Below, one piece after another: positions 6,653 through 13,129 of a stretch of 13,129 nucleotides of DNA. A program made the translations under genes and the position numbers. Source of the DNA: CAYVKY01 sp964452115 (GTDB lineage: Bacteria; Bacteroidota; Ignavibacteria; Tepidaquicellales; Tepidaquicellaceae); assembly GCA_964452115.1 (NCBI GenBank), contig CAYVKY010000058.1, forward strand, positions 1 through 13,129, read 5' to 3'. Below the pieces are notes generated by a model. The model saw only the letters and a program-made list of their open reading frames with translations. It had not been told where the DNA came from and searched no databases. How positions within the stretch are numbered: the first letter of the stretch is position 1; every line of letters begins with the position of its first letter.

Positions 6653-8335
6653 TTATCTGTATAGTTCGTAACCTGATGTACGCATTACAAAATTAAATTT
6701 TTTCGGCATAAAAATATAAGTAGAATCGTAGTCGGTTCTTGAAATTCTGTCCTTTTCAATTATTATGCTTCCGGCGTTTTGCTTCAGACTGTCAAGGAAA
6801 GTTTTCACGTTTTCCGTCCCTTCCTTTTTAATATCAATCTGAGTGTAAGTAAAATCTTTATTTTCCCATCCGATATTCAATCCCGAAAAATAATATGAGA
6901 ACTGCGGATTTGCCGTGAAATTTGAACCGATGTAAATAATATTTTTTGAATTTGACCTCTCAATATTGCTTCTGATTTCCGACAAGTGAGATGAATCCGC
7001 CCAATACGGCACGGAAACAAAATGTAAAATATTTACCCCTGTGAAAAATAATATTGCTGCAATGCCGTAAACTGCAGCAGGATTAATCTTTTTTGCCGTA
7101 AGATATGAAAGATACATTAAGATTATCAAAGCAACGGCTGCTGACGGAATAATTATCAAAATGTGATGCTTGTCTGCAATATATGATTTAAGCGGCTCCC
7201 TGTTATTGTAAGTGATAGACCATAGTATATTCAGCACCAGCATTAAATATGCAAATGCTTTTTCGCGCAAGCTTAATGATTTTAAATCTTTCAGATAAAG
7301 TGCTGCAAGCAGCGCCGCCTGCGGCATAATCAAAAGTGAATAGGTCTCAAGTTTCGTTTTGAATGCAGTAATTATCAGAAGCCCCAGGGCAAACCAGATT
7401 GTGATAAATATTTTTTCCGGTGAAAGTTTTTTGAAATTGATTATATATTTTAAAAGTGCCCAGAATGATATGAGGCTGTAAGGTATCACTGACACTAAGA
7501 AATTAATATAAAAAAGTACGCCGGAATTTTTGGTGTTTTGCTCCAAACCGTACACCGCCCGTTGGTAAACGTTAAACAAAAAGAGTTCATTCAAAAAAGT
7601 ACTGCCGTATTTGGCAATCATATAGATATGCCAGGGGAGGGCTATCACTGCACCGGTGAGGCAGATGTAAACCAAATCCAAAAACCTGAATCTGATTTTT
7701 TTCCGGAGGAATAAATAAGAGATGAAAAATATTGCGGGGATAATTATGCCGACGAGAATTTTTGTCATTAAAAATAATCCGAATATTATTCCGATATACA
7801 GAATATTTATTCTCTTTCCATTCTTTTCATATTTCAGGAAAAAATAAACTGCAGACAAAATGAAAAATAAGTAAGGATAATCAAATTGAAACCGCGCACT
7901 GTATGCACTGAAGAGTATATTACCTGCGAGCATAAATGCGGCAAAATATCCTGCCGATAATGATAAAATCTGTTCACCGATTTTGATTGTAAAATAAATG
8001 GAGAAAAGTGCAAATATAAACGGAATGATTTTGAACACCCATACGTGATTCCCTAATATCAGTGTGAAAAAATATCCAATCCAAATAAGAAGCGGCGGGT
8101 TTGCAGAAGAATAAAAGCCATTCACGGAATGAGCCGTCTGATCAAAAAAATCCCCGTACTGGTGTATGGATAAAACCCTTGTTGCATACAAGCCTTCATC
8201 CCACAGCTGCATATCGGTAAAAAATATTGTCGGAATTTTTGCCAATACAAGAAAAATAATTATACATAAAAATATCTTTACAAAATTATTTTTATCGTCT
8301 ATGAATTCAATAAATTTATGAATAAAATTTTTCAT
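6653..8335 (-). CDS. GT39/ArnT-like polytopic glycosyltransferase
   Basis: Integral membrane glycosyltransferase of the PMT/ArnT (GT-C) fold, using a polyprenyl-phosphate sugar at the periplasmic face. After the first helix (about 19-39) the first external loop holds DMQLWDEGLYATR (41-53), with the catalytic-type Asp-Glu pair D46/E47, and then ANPPLLIWIGY (78-88), the usual second signature. KLETYSLLIMPQAALLAALYL (328-348) corresponds to the 'KLPTYILPLYP' segment of ArnT-type enzymes. About 12 hydrophobic helices occupy residues 19-440, followed by a soluble periplasmic domain (about 445-560) ending GYELYR. Length (560 aa) equals that of typical ArnT proteins. It could glycosylate lipid A, a glycan or a secreted protein, the last being attractive given the upstream surface-protein genes. 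The acceptor is not determined. Confidence 0.85.
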   Translation of the reverse strand: MKNFIHKFIEFIDDKNNFVKIFLCIIIFLVLAKIPTIFFTDMQLWDEGLYATRVLSIHQYGDFFDQTAHSVNGFYSSANPPLLIWIGYFFTLILGNHVWVFKIIPFIFALFSIYFTIKIGEQILSLSAGYFAAFMLAGNILFSAYSARFQFDYPYLFFILSAVYFFLKYEKNGKRINILYIGIIFGLFLMTKILVGIIIPAIFFISYLFLRKKIRFRFLDLVYICLTGAVIALPWHIYMIAKYGSTFLNELFLFNVYQRAVYGLEQNTKNSGVLFYINFLVSVIPYSLISFWALLKYIINFKKLSPEKIFITIWFALGLLIITAFKTKLETYSLLIMPQAALLAALYLKDLKSLSLREKAFAYLMLVLNILWSITYNNREPLKSYIADKHHILIIIPSAAVALIILMYLSYLTAKKINPAAVYGIAAILFFTGVNILHFVSVPYWADSSHLSEIRSNIERSNSKNIIYIGSNFTANPQFSYYFSGLNIGWENKDFTYTQIDIKKEGTENVKTFLDSLKQNAGSIIIEKDRISRTDYDSTYIFMPKKFNFVMRTSGYELYR

Positions 8336-8364
8336 TGTTATATCTTCAGATGGCAGAATCAGTT

Positions 8365-9273
8365 TTAAAAGTTATAGCCTAACGTAAATGTATTGCCTGT
8401 TCCGAGTGCATCTGAATAGGGGATAAAGCCATAATCAAACATAATGCCTTTATACCGGAGTCCGAGCCCCGCCGTGAAATTTTTTGTTTCGTAGCCGGAC
8501 ATAAATCCCGCTCTCAAAAACAGGAAATCTTTATAGCCCGCTTCGATTCCCGAATGAATGTGGAATTTTCCACCGTCGAGAACTTTATTGCCTTCGAGCG
8601 CAAGCAGCAAGTCGAAGTTTTTCATTTTGTAATTATATGCACCGCCGAAACGTACCAGTGACGGGAGTTTCGTACGCTCGATATTCATTTCGTTCATTGA
8701 GCCGAGATTTGCAATCACAAATGAAAAATTAATATTATCCTTGATATAACTTGTGCCGATGTCGAATCCGAATCCTGATGCTTCGTCGGTATAAATTTTT
8801 TCGTAAAGCAATTTCGGTGTAACACCGAATGAAATATTTTTGTAAATCTGATAACTCATCGCAAGGTTGACGGACAGATTCTGTGAGTCAAATTTATCGA
8901 GTACAGCTCCGGGAGTTGTTCTGACTTCAATATCGCTTACACCGCTTTTTAAAAGCCCGAGTCCGATTCCGAATTTTCCGAATCTGTATTTAACAGCCGC
9001 TGAAGACGTTGTATAGTCAATCATTGAAATGTTGTGTGACAGTGATACATTGTTATCGCCGCAGTTCATAAGCGCAGGATTGTAAAATACTCCGAGTGCA
9101 TCAGACGCCAGCATTGAATATGCATCGCCCATCGCAAGCGCGCGCGCTCCGACGCCGTCTTTAAGGAATGAAAGTCCAGTGTTTGCGGAGCCGTCATTCT
9201 GCGCGGACGAAATGTTTGCAATTATCAGTATAGTGAAAATAAAAATTAATTTCTTCATTTTAAAAAGGTGCAT
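8365..9273 (-). CDS. PorV/PorQ-family outer-membrane barrel protein (second copy)
   Basis: Outer-membrane beta-barrel of the PorV/PorQ (UPF0164, FadL-like) group; PorV itself shuttles type IX secretion substrates. The mature N-terminus LSFLKDGVGARALAMGDAYSMLASDALGVFYNPALM (residues 35-69) is the hallmark, followed by alternating strands and a last strand ending FTLGYNF with the terminal Phe expected of a barrel. The ATG at 9273 overlaps the previous stop (TAATG), suggesting coupling. A second ATG at 9258 would give MKKLIFIFTILIIANISSAQ, a cleaner signal peptide cut before Gln, and may be the true start. It is a paralogue of the next gene upstream with clear divergence. Whether it serves T9SS or a local export task is not determined; PorU, PorT or Sov genes are absent here. 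Confidence 0.85.
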   Translation of the reverse strand: MHLFKMKKLIFIFTILIIANISSAQNDGSANTGLSFLKDGVGARALAMGDAYSMLASDALGVFYNPALMNCGDNNVSLSHNISMIDYTTSSAAVKYRFGKFGIGLGLLKSGVSDIEVRTTPGAVLDKFDSQNLSVNLAMSYQIYKNISFGVTPKLLYEKIYTDEASGFGFDIGTSYIKDNINFSFVIANLGSMNEMNIERTKLPSLVRFGGAYNYKMKNFDLLLALEGNKVLDGGKFHIHSGIEAGYKDFLFLRAGFMSGYETKNFTAGLGLRYKGIMFDYGFIPYSDALGTGNTFTLGYNF

Positions 9274-10292
9274 TATTTAAATTTAAAAATTACTCCGATA
9301 TTGTGTATCGGGTCTTTCGAATATGGCTCGTACTGGAATGAGTAATCCACGCCAAGCAGTGTGTTTTTGAAAAATGATTTTCTGAATCCGAGTCCGAATC
9401 CGGGTTTCAGACTTCCCATAAAGTCGTCTTCATTAAGTCCGATTCTGTCGCATCCGCCGCGTAAAAATATTTCCGGCGTAAGCTGAAATTCCACGCCCGC
9501 TTTCAGATAATAAAAATTTTTCGGTGAAATTGAAACGCCGGTTGAATTGTCTTCATATTTCGGTGTGAGCATCGATTCAAATTCAAGCGATGCTACTCCG
9601 AGATTTTTCGGCAGACGGTATGATGCGCCTAAGTTCACAAGTACAGGAAATTTATTTTCGGTTGTTCTGCCGTTGCTTCCGTAAATTTTATTAGTTTCCC
9701 ATTTGTATTTTGCTCCGAGGTCCCTGACTGCCAGTCCGAATGAAATATCCTTATTCAGACTGTATATCGCTCCGAGGTCAAATGCAACCGAAGTTGTAGT
9801 CAGCTGGTCATAGAGTTTGCTGTAATAAAGTTTGAATCCGACACCAACAGCAAGCGAAGGGTCTAACAGGAAACTTGTTCCGAGATAAAACTGATTCTCA
9901 AAAGTTGACAGGTCGCCCAAAGGATTGCCGTCGTTATCCCTGCCGTCTATATTGGTTACGCCTGAATTTATCCAAGATACCGAAATACCCGCTGACTGCT
10001 TGCTTTCGCCCTGCAGGTCAAACCGTTTTGCGAAACTGAAGAAATTCAGTTTCCTGTCCATAGATAAAAAAGTATATCCGAGCGAAGCGAATGACTGCTC
10101 TTGGAACACCGAAAGCGCAGGATTGTAATATCCGGAGTTTTCACCGTAAATATCCGAAACCATCGCATTGCCCTTGCCAAGTCCGCGTGCTCCGAGTCCG
10201 AGCCTTGCGAAGCTACCGGGGTAACTGCCCGACTGTGCAAGTAAAATTCCCGTCTGTGAAACTATAAATAATATGATTAAAAATTTTTTCAT
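9273..10292 (-). CDS. PorV/PorQ-family outer-membrane barrel protein (first copy)
   Basis: Exported beta-barrel of the same family. The signal peptide is MKKFLIILFIVSQTGILLAQ, with cleavage around residue 20. The family signature SFARLGLGARGLGKGNAMVSDIYGENSGYYNPALS follows at 27-61; NPAL is the most conserved element. The rest is a series of Gly/aromatic-rich amphipathic strands such as VGVGFKLYYSK, SFGLAVRDLG and LGVDYSFQYEPY, ending IGVIFKFK. Length (339 aa) is normal. It lies 16 bases after the propeller gene whose product carries a sorting-type C-terminal domain, so it may help export or anchor that product. This is an inference from context and from the known role of PorV in binding T9SS C-terminal domains. 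Confidence 0.87.
   Translation of the reverse strand: MKKFLIILFIVSQTGILLAQSGSYPGSFARLGLGARGLGKGNAMVSDIYGENSGYYNPALSVFQEQSFASLGYTFLSMDRKLNFFSFAKRFDLQGESKQSAGISVSWINSGVTNIDGRDNDGNPLGDLSTFENQFYLGTSFLLDPSLAVGVGFKLYYSKLYDQLTTTSVAFDLGAIYSLNKDISFGLAVRDLGAKYKWETNKIYGSNGRTTENKFPVLVNLGASYRLPKNLGVASLEFESMLTPKYEDNSTGVSISPKNFYYLKAGVEFQLTPEIFLRGGCDRIGLNEDDFMGSLKPGFGLGFRKSFFKNTLLGVDYSFQYEPYSKDPIHNIGVIFKFK
10267..10287. repeat. 21-base repeat, copy in barrel-gene signal peptide
   Basis: These 21 bases recur identically at 11903-11923. In both places they encode the KFLIIL part of the signal peptide of the gene read on the minus strand. Codon-level identity over seven codons could be chance in AT-rich sequence, or a trace of shared 5' ends. 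Confidence 0.6.
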
Positions 10293-10308
10293 TATCTTAA
10301 ATTATACT

Positions 10309-11931
10309 TTATTGGATTACTAATATTTTTCCCCAAACAGGGGTGTCGTCATCAATTTCAATTCTGTAAAAATATACTCCGTTCGGCACCTGAAATCCTT
10401 CATTGTTCTTTCCGTCCCATATTGCAAAAAGTTCATCAGCGCTGTTACGGGCTGCATTCTGAAGTACCGTTCTTACGGGATTCATACCGAAGTCGAAAAG
10501 TTTGATTGTAACCTTTGAAGCTGCTTTTCCGGTTTTGAAAAATATTCTGACATTTTCATCCGCAGGTGCGAATGGATTCGGTGCAGCGTAAGTTTTTTTA
10601 TCGCTTGTAAGGTCTATAGTCTTTATTGAACGGATGATTCTCCAGTCAGAAGCCCACGGAGAGCCGGTTTCGTGTGTTTTCACAAGTCCGTCCTGAGTGC
10701 CGAAATACAAAGTGTCGCCGAGATTATTTCCCGAATAAAATGAATTCGTTTTCAGATAATCATTCGTCGTTTTGTCAAAAATTGTCGGTGCACTCACCCA
10801 GTCAAGCACCCCGAATAATCCGCGCCAAAGCCCTGCATCAGTCTGAAGGTAAACGATATTATTGTATGATGAAATATTGTAAGGATTGATATCCCTCAGG
10901 GTATTTGACCACGTTATTCCGCCGTTTGTTGTGTAAGAGTAAGCATTAAATTCATCTTTGCCTTCGGCTTTGCGTGTGGCAGCCCATAAAACTTTATAAC
11001 CGGGAAAATTCTGAATGTAAAGATTAACCACAAAATTTCCGCTTACACGGTTTGTGCCGAATCCGGAATTCTGGAAATTGAATTTTCTCCAGCTCACGCC
11101 CCAGTCGGTCGAGCGGTTGATTCCGTTTGCAGTGCCGGCGTAAAGCACCGAATCATTGTCAGCTTCGATTGTAAATGCCCTGTGATTCAGATTTTGATTC
11201 GGATTTAAATTGTATGTGTAACCGGTTCCGCCGATATAAATGCTGTCAAGCAGGTCGGACGGCAAAAGCACTCTCTGCCAAGTTGCGCCGTAATCTGTGG
11301 TTTTCCTCACGCCGCCTGCGAATGTTGAAATCCATATTGTGTAGTTTGCAAGGTCACCTTTCGTTCTCGTGATTGCAATATCATAAGCAAGATTTTGCTG
11401 CGGCACAACCACAGGAAGACAATGGATTGTGTTGCTGCCGTAAACAAGTGTTGTGTCATGTAAGCCGTCAAGCGGCTGCGGATATGCGCTCCAGCTCGCG
11501 CCGTTATCCGTGGAAATTTTTATGCCTGTGCCCACGGCAACGCTCTCGCCGTTTATTTCTTGAGATGTTGCCGTTGCAACTGCAATTATATTACCGTTAA
11601 TTGCCAGACCTGAAATGTCGTCTTTGCCGAAGGGTGCGAGTCCGTAATACGACTGAAAGCTGCTGAAGTGGTCAACGGTTCTCATTATTCCCGAGCCGGT
11701 TGCAAACCATACCGTGTCGCCGCTGCGAAAAATATCCGTAATAAAATTGCTCACGGGATACTTACTGATTGCAGGAATCACGGGAGTGCTGCCCGGTTTC
11801 ATTGCACTTTTCGGATTGAAATTTGCAGCTTTGCTGTAATCCTTAACGTGAAAATCAAGATTCGATTTTGTATGCTGTGCTGCCAGCGGGAGTGATATTG
11901 ATAATAATATGATTAAAAATTTTAACTTCAT
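10309..11931 (-). CDS. Secreted Asp-box propeller with FlgD-like/T9SS sorting domain
   Basis: An exported 540-residue protein. MKLKFLIILLSISLPLAAQ is a signal peptide, probably cut after residue 18 or 19. Residues about 60-430 form a beta-propeller-like region with four Asp-box (BNR) motifs S/T-x-D/N-x-G-x-x-W: STDNGASW (140-147), TTDYGATW (211-218), STDWGVSW (274-281) and TTNGGITW (334-341), interleaved with 'VWFATGSGI', 'LYAGTANGI' and 'LYFGTQDGL' strands. Residues about 449-540 are a FlgD-Ig-like / type A sorting domain: APNPFAP (450-456), VTIKLFDFGMNPVRTV (474-489), IWDGKNNEG (504-512), NGVYFYRI (517-524) and GKILVI (534-539). Asp-boxes are structural and do not imply sialidase activity; catalytic sialidase residues were not identified. 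Likely surface-attached or released via T9SS. It sits 11 bases downstream of the lipoprotein gene and 16 upstream of a PorV-like barrel. Confidence 0.85.
   Translation of the reverse strand: MKLKFLIILLSISLPLAAQHTKSNLDFHVKDYSKAANFNPKSAMKPGSTPVIPAISKYPVSNFITDIFRSGDTVWFATGSGIMRTVDHFSSFQSYYGLAPFGKDDISGLAINGNIIAVATATSQEINGESVAVGTGIKISTDNGASWSAYPQPLDGLHDTTLVYGSNTIHCLPVVVPQQNLAYDIAITRTKGDLANYTIWISTFAGGVRKTTDYGATWQRVLLPSDLLDSIYIGGTGYTYNLNPNQNLNHRAFTIEADNDSVLYAGTANGINRSTDWGVSWRKFNFQNSGFGTNRVSGNFVVNLYIQNFPGYKVLWAATRKAEGKDEFNAYSYTTNGGITWSNTLRDINPYNISSYNNIVYLQTDAGLWRGLFGVLDWVSAPTIFDKTTNDYLKTNSFYSGNNLGDTLYFGTQDGLVKTHETGSPWASDWRIIRSIKTIDLTSDKKTYAAPNPFAPADENVRIFFKTGKAASKVTIKLFDFGMNPVRTVLQNAARNSADELFAIWDGKNNEGFQVPNGVYFYRIEIDDDTPVWGKILVIQ
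11903..11923. repeat. 21-base repeat, copy in propeller signal peptide
   Basis: Identical to 10267-10287, also within the signal peptide coding stretch. See that entry. Confidence 0.6.
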
Positions 11932-11942
11932 TTTTCAAAAAT

Positions 11943-12761
11943 TTATTTTGCTGTTGGTCTTACAAAATTTATACTGTCTTTTGCAAATGCACTGAGTGCA
12001 CCGGATTTATCCTGCGCCTGAAAATTATATTTAAAGTAACCGTATGATGAATCTGCTGATGAAGGTGTTACATAATTTGAATAATTAAATACGCCTTGTG
12101 AAACCTGCGACATTAAAAATCTTCCGAGATAATTTCCATTCGGTCTGTAGGCATCGAAGTAAATCTGCGACACATCGCATACGCCGTTAGTGTCGCTTGC
12201 ATACACCGCCAGTGTGATTGTAAATTGTCCGCTCACGGGCCTGACAACCGAGTCCGGCAGGTCAAGTCTGTATATATATGGCGGCTGATTTGTCGGATTG
12301 ATAACATTGAAATACGATGTTATCTGATTGCTTTTAAGTCCGTCTGAATTCTCTGCGGAAACTGAAATTTTATATTGTCCGATTTGAAGGCAGGTGATGC
12401 CTGTGATATTGATTCCTGCCGAATATCTTCCGTCGCCTGATACAGAATCAGGAGCAACGCCGTTATCAAGCATATCAAATGTTGCGAGCAATGTATTATC
12501 AGGTGCATAAATTTTACACTGAACAGAAGTGATATTGCTTCCGCCGTTTGAAACTGCTTTTGCGGAAATATTAAGTGATATAACGGGATTGACCGAATTT
12601 GTGGAAACAGTATCTGCGGATTTATAAAAATCTGAAACAAAAGGAGAAATATAATTCGGGTCAATAATGGAATCGGATTTTTTCTCGCACGACAAAAACA
12701 TAAGCGCGGGAAAAACAGAAATCAAAACAATATATAAAACGATAAATTTATAATTTTTCAA
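11943..12761 (-). CDS. Lipoprotein with two Ig-like domains
   Basis: First gene of the long operon and not assigned to a named family. The start is TTG at 12759-12761: no in-frame ATG lies between it and a TAA four codons upstream, and starting there gives a proper charged N-terminus plus hydrophobic core (MKNYKFIVLYIVLISVFPALMFLSC). C25 is the likely lipidated Cys; the box FLSC is looser than the enterobacterial pattern but ordinary for Bacteroidota-like organisms. Residues about 55-155 and 158-268 look like two beta-sandwich Ig-like domains, the first with LDNGVAPDSVSGDGRYSAGI (98-117), a 'DNG-APD---GDG-YS' motif found in many surface beta-domains and possibly Ca-binding. It ends NFVRPTAK. 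Probably outer-membrane anchored; it may act with the propeller or barrels. Function unknown. Confidence 0.82.
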   Translation of the reverse strand: MKNYKFIVLYIVLISVFPALMFLSCEKKSDSIIDPNYISPFVSDFYKSADTVSTNSVNPVISLNISAKAVSNGGSNITSVQCKIYAPDNTLLATFDMLDNGVAPDSVSGDGRYSAGINITGITCLQIGQYKISVSAENSDGLKSNQITSYFNVINPTNQPPYIYRLDLPDSVVRPVSGQFTITLAVYASDTNGVCDVSQIYFDAYRPNGNYLGRFLMSQVSQGVFNYSNYVTPSSADSSYGYFKYNFQAQDKSGALSAFAKDSINFVRPTAK

Positions 12762-12764
12762 ATT

Positions 12765-12778
12765 AATAAAATTTTATT
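12765..12778. repeat. 14-base AT palindrome before the lipoprotein start
   Basis: AATAAAATTTTATT is a perfect palindrome lying 3 to 17 bases ahead of the TTG start. It could be a hairpin in the leader near the ribosome binding region or an operator, but in sequence this AT-rich chance occurrence is quite possible. Confidence 0.4.
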
Positions 12779-12845
12779 TGACAAATAATATATAAGAATT
12801 AAGACGTTAAAAAAAGGAATAAAAAATAAGGCAGTATATATGAAT

Positions 12846-12875
12846 ATTATCACACTTAGACAGAATATCGTACAA
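12846..12875 (-). promoter_or_regulatory. Candidate extended -10 promoter for the operon
   Basis: On the minus strand TTGTAC (12875-12870) is followed after 18 bases by GATAAT (12851-12846), preceded by TGT, giving an extended -10 TGTGATAAT. Transcription would start near 12839, about 78 bases before the TTG start. The -10 is good and the -35 poor (three of six). The Bacteroidota TAnnTTTG pattern was looked for and only a partial match was seen nearer the gene. Confidence 0.38.
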
Positions 12876-12933
12876 GTAACATAAAATAAAAAATAAAATG
12901 CTGAGAACGATAATTTTATTTGATTTTCAATAA

Positions 12934-12957
12934 AATAATACCCGAACGTATATTATT
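12934..12957 (-). terminator. AT-stem hairpin, possible second terminator or attenuator
   Basis: AATAATA (12934-12940) is complementary to TATTATT (12951-12957) around the GC-rich loop CCCGAACGTA. On the minus strand it is followed by a broken T-tract (TTTTATT). The all-AT stem is weak, so it may only assist the stronger hairpin at 12972-12996, whose core sequence resembles this loop. Confidence 0.35.
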
Positions 12958-12971
12958 ATATTTTAATTATT

Positions 12972-12996
12972 AAAAATAGTACCCGAGCGGGAACTA
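12972..12996 (-). terminator. Intrinsic terminator of an upstream minus-strand gene
   Basis: On the minus strand the sequence reads TAGTTCCC-GCTC-GGGTACTA followed directly by TTTTT. The stem is TAGT/ACTA plus CCC/GGG with one T-T mismatch and a four-base loop. It lies about 40 bases past the putative stop at 13035-13037, a sensible place to end transcription from the right. There is no T-run on the plus-strand side, so it should act in the minus direction only. Confidence 0.65.
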
Positions 12997-13034
12997 ATAA
13001 AAAATTTAAAATTTCTAAAATACAAGTATTCAAA

Positions 13035-13129
13035 TTAATAAGTTATCTCACAAAAAATAATTTCATCATCAATAATTTCATATTCTACAAATTTTAAATT
13101 TAATTGATTATTATTATTAAATGTTATGA
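13035..13129 (-). CDS. Possible C-terminal end of an upstream minus-strand gene (partial)
   Basis: A minus-strand frame is open from the window edge to a TAA at 13037-13035 and ends KFVEYEIIDDEIIFCEITY, about 31 complete codons. An open frame this long is uncommon in sequence so AT-rich, and the alternating acidic/hydrophobic pattern looks like real protein. A good terminator follows in the right direction. Part of it (NNNNQLNL) is low-complexity AT sequence, no start is in the window and no family is recognised. Confidence 0.45.
   Translation of the reverse strand, partial: ITFNNNNQLNLKFVEYEIIDDEIIFCEITY

Larger units (their letters stand above)
12762..13034. other. AT-rich intergenic region ahead of the long operon
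   Basis: About 270 bases of extreme AT content with no supportable gene. It holds, in minus-strand order, a probable intrinsic terminator, a related weaker hairpin, a candidate promoter and a perfect AT palindrome next to the TTG start of the lipoprotein. A 14-codon plus-strand ORF (12840-12884) is present but unsupported. Confidence 0.6.

Noticed and set aside
10190..10210. Short repeated word CCGAGTCCGAG in the barrel genes, looking like a small tandem repeat.
   Set aside because: It encodes the Gly/Leu-rich LGLGARGLG family signature and reflects codon repetition, not a mobile or regulatory repeat.
12320..12664. 114-codon minus-strand frame overlapping the lipoprotein gene.
   Set aside because: Out-of-frame shadow of the lipoprotein, whose signal peptide and domain pattern are in the other frame.
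12840..12884. Plus-strand 14-codon ORF MNIITLRQNIVQVT between the operon promoter elements.
   Set aside because: Too short, no strong ribosome site, and overlaps the candidate minus-strand promoter; no supporting similarity.
1..13129. Search for CRISPR arrays, insertion sequences, integrases, tRNA/rRNA genes and defence-system proteins.
   Set aside because: None found by reading; no regularly spaced repeats, no transposase-like ORF and no tRNA-like cloverleaf was recognised.

Overview
The window looks like a chromosomal piece of an AT-rich member of the Bacteroidota/Chlorobiota/Ignavibacteria assemblage. The evidence is two PorV/PorQ-type outer-membrane barrels, a secreted propeller protein with a FlgD-like 'PNP...NGVYFYRI...GKILVI' C-terminal sorting/Ig domain (type IX secretion style), a lipoprotein with a loose lipobox, and mostly Shine-Dalgarno-free starts. 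The exact taxon is an inference.

Layout, left to right. Positions 1-59 probably hold the last codons of a plus-strand gene. A short AT-rich leader with a candidate promoter and a very good ribosome binding site leads into a small plus-strand RRM RNA-binding protein (188-514). Everything from 517 to 12761 is on the minus strand in one tight run: gaps of 1-29 bases or short overlaps, and no internal terminator seen. In transcription order it encodes a lipoprotein (11943-12761), an Asp-box propeller with a sorting domain (10309-11931), two tandem PorV/PorQ-family barrels (9273-10292 and 8365-9273), a GT39/ArnT-like membrane glycosyltransferase (6653-8335), a FemAB/GNAT-like acyl- or aminoacyl-transferase (5678-6649), an NAD-dependent sugar epimerase/decarboxylase (4706-5674), a sugar N-formyltransferase (3778-4704), a TIM-barrel amidohydrolase (3060-3791), a GT4-type glycosyltransferase (1991-3067) and a Wzx-like polysaccharide flippase (517-1989). 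The flippase reading frame is interrupted by one in-frame TAA at 973-975.

The first four genes form a cell-surface module (lipoprotein, exported propeller, outer-membrane barrels). The rest form a surface-glycan module: nucleotide-sugar modification, transfer, flipping. One reading is that a glycan made by the second module modifies or anchors products of the first, but nothing in the sequence proves it. The epimerase/formyltransferase pair resembles the two halves of ArnA encoded separately, and the GT39 protein resembles ArnT. No aminotransferase is visible.

The right end (12762-13034) is a very AT-rich intergenic stretch. It has a candidate extended -10 promoter for the long operon, a likely intrinsic terminator (12972-12996) and a second related hairpin. 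The terminator would serve an upstream minus-strand gene whose last ~31 codons may lie at 13035-13129. I saw no CRISPR array, tRNA, rRNA, transposase or integrase. The most solid anomaly is the internal stop in the flippase; I did not find a clearly undescribed system.
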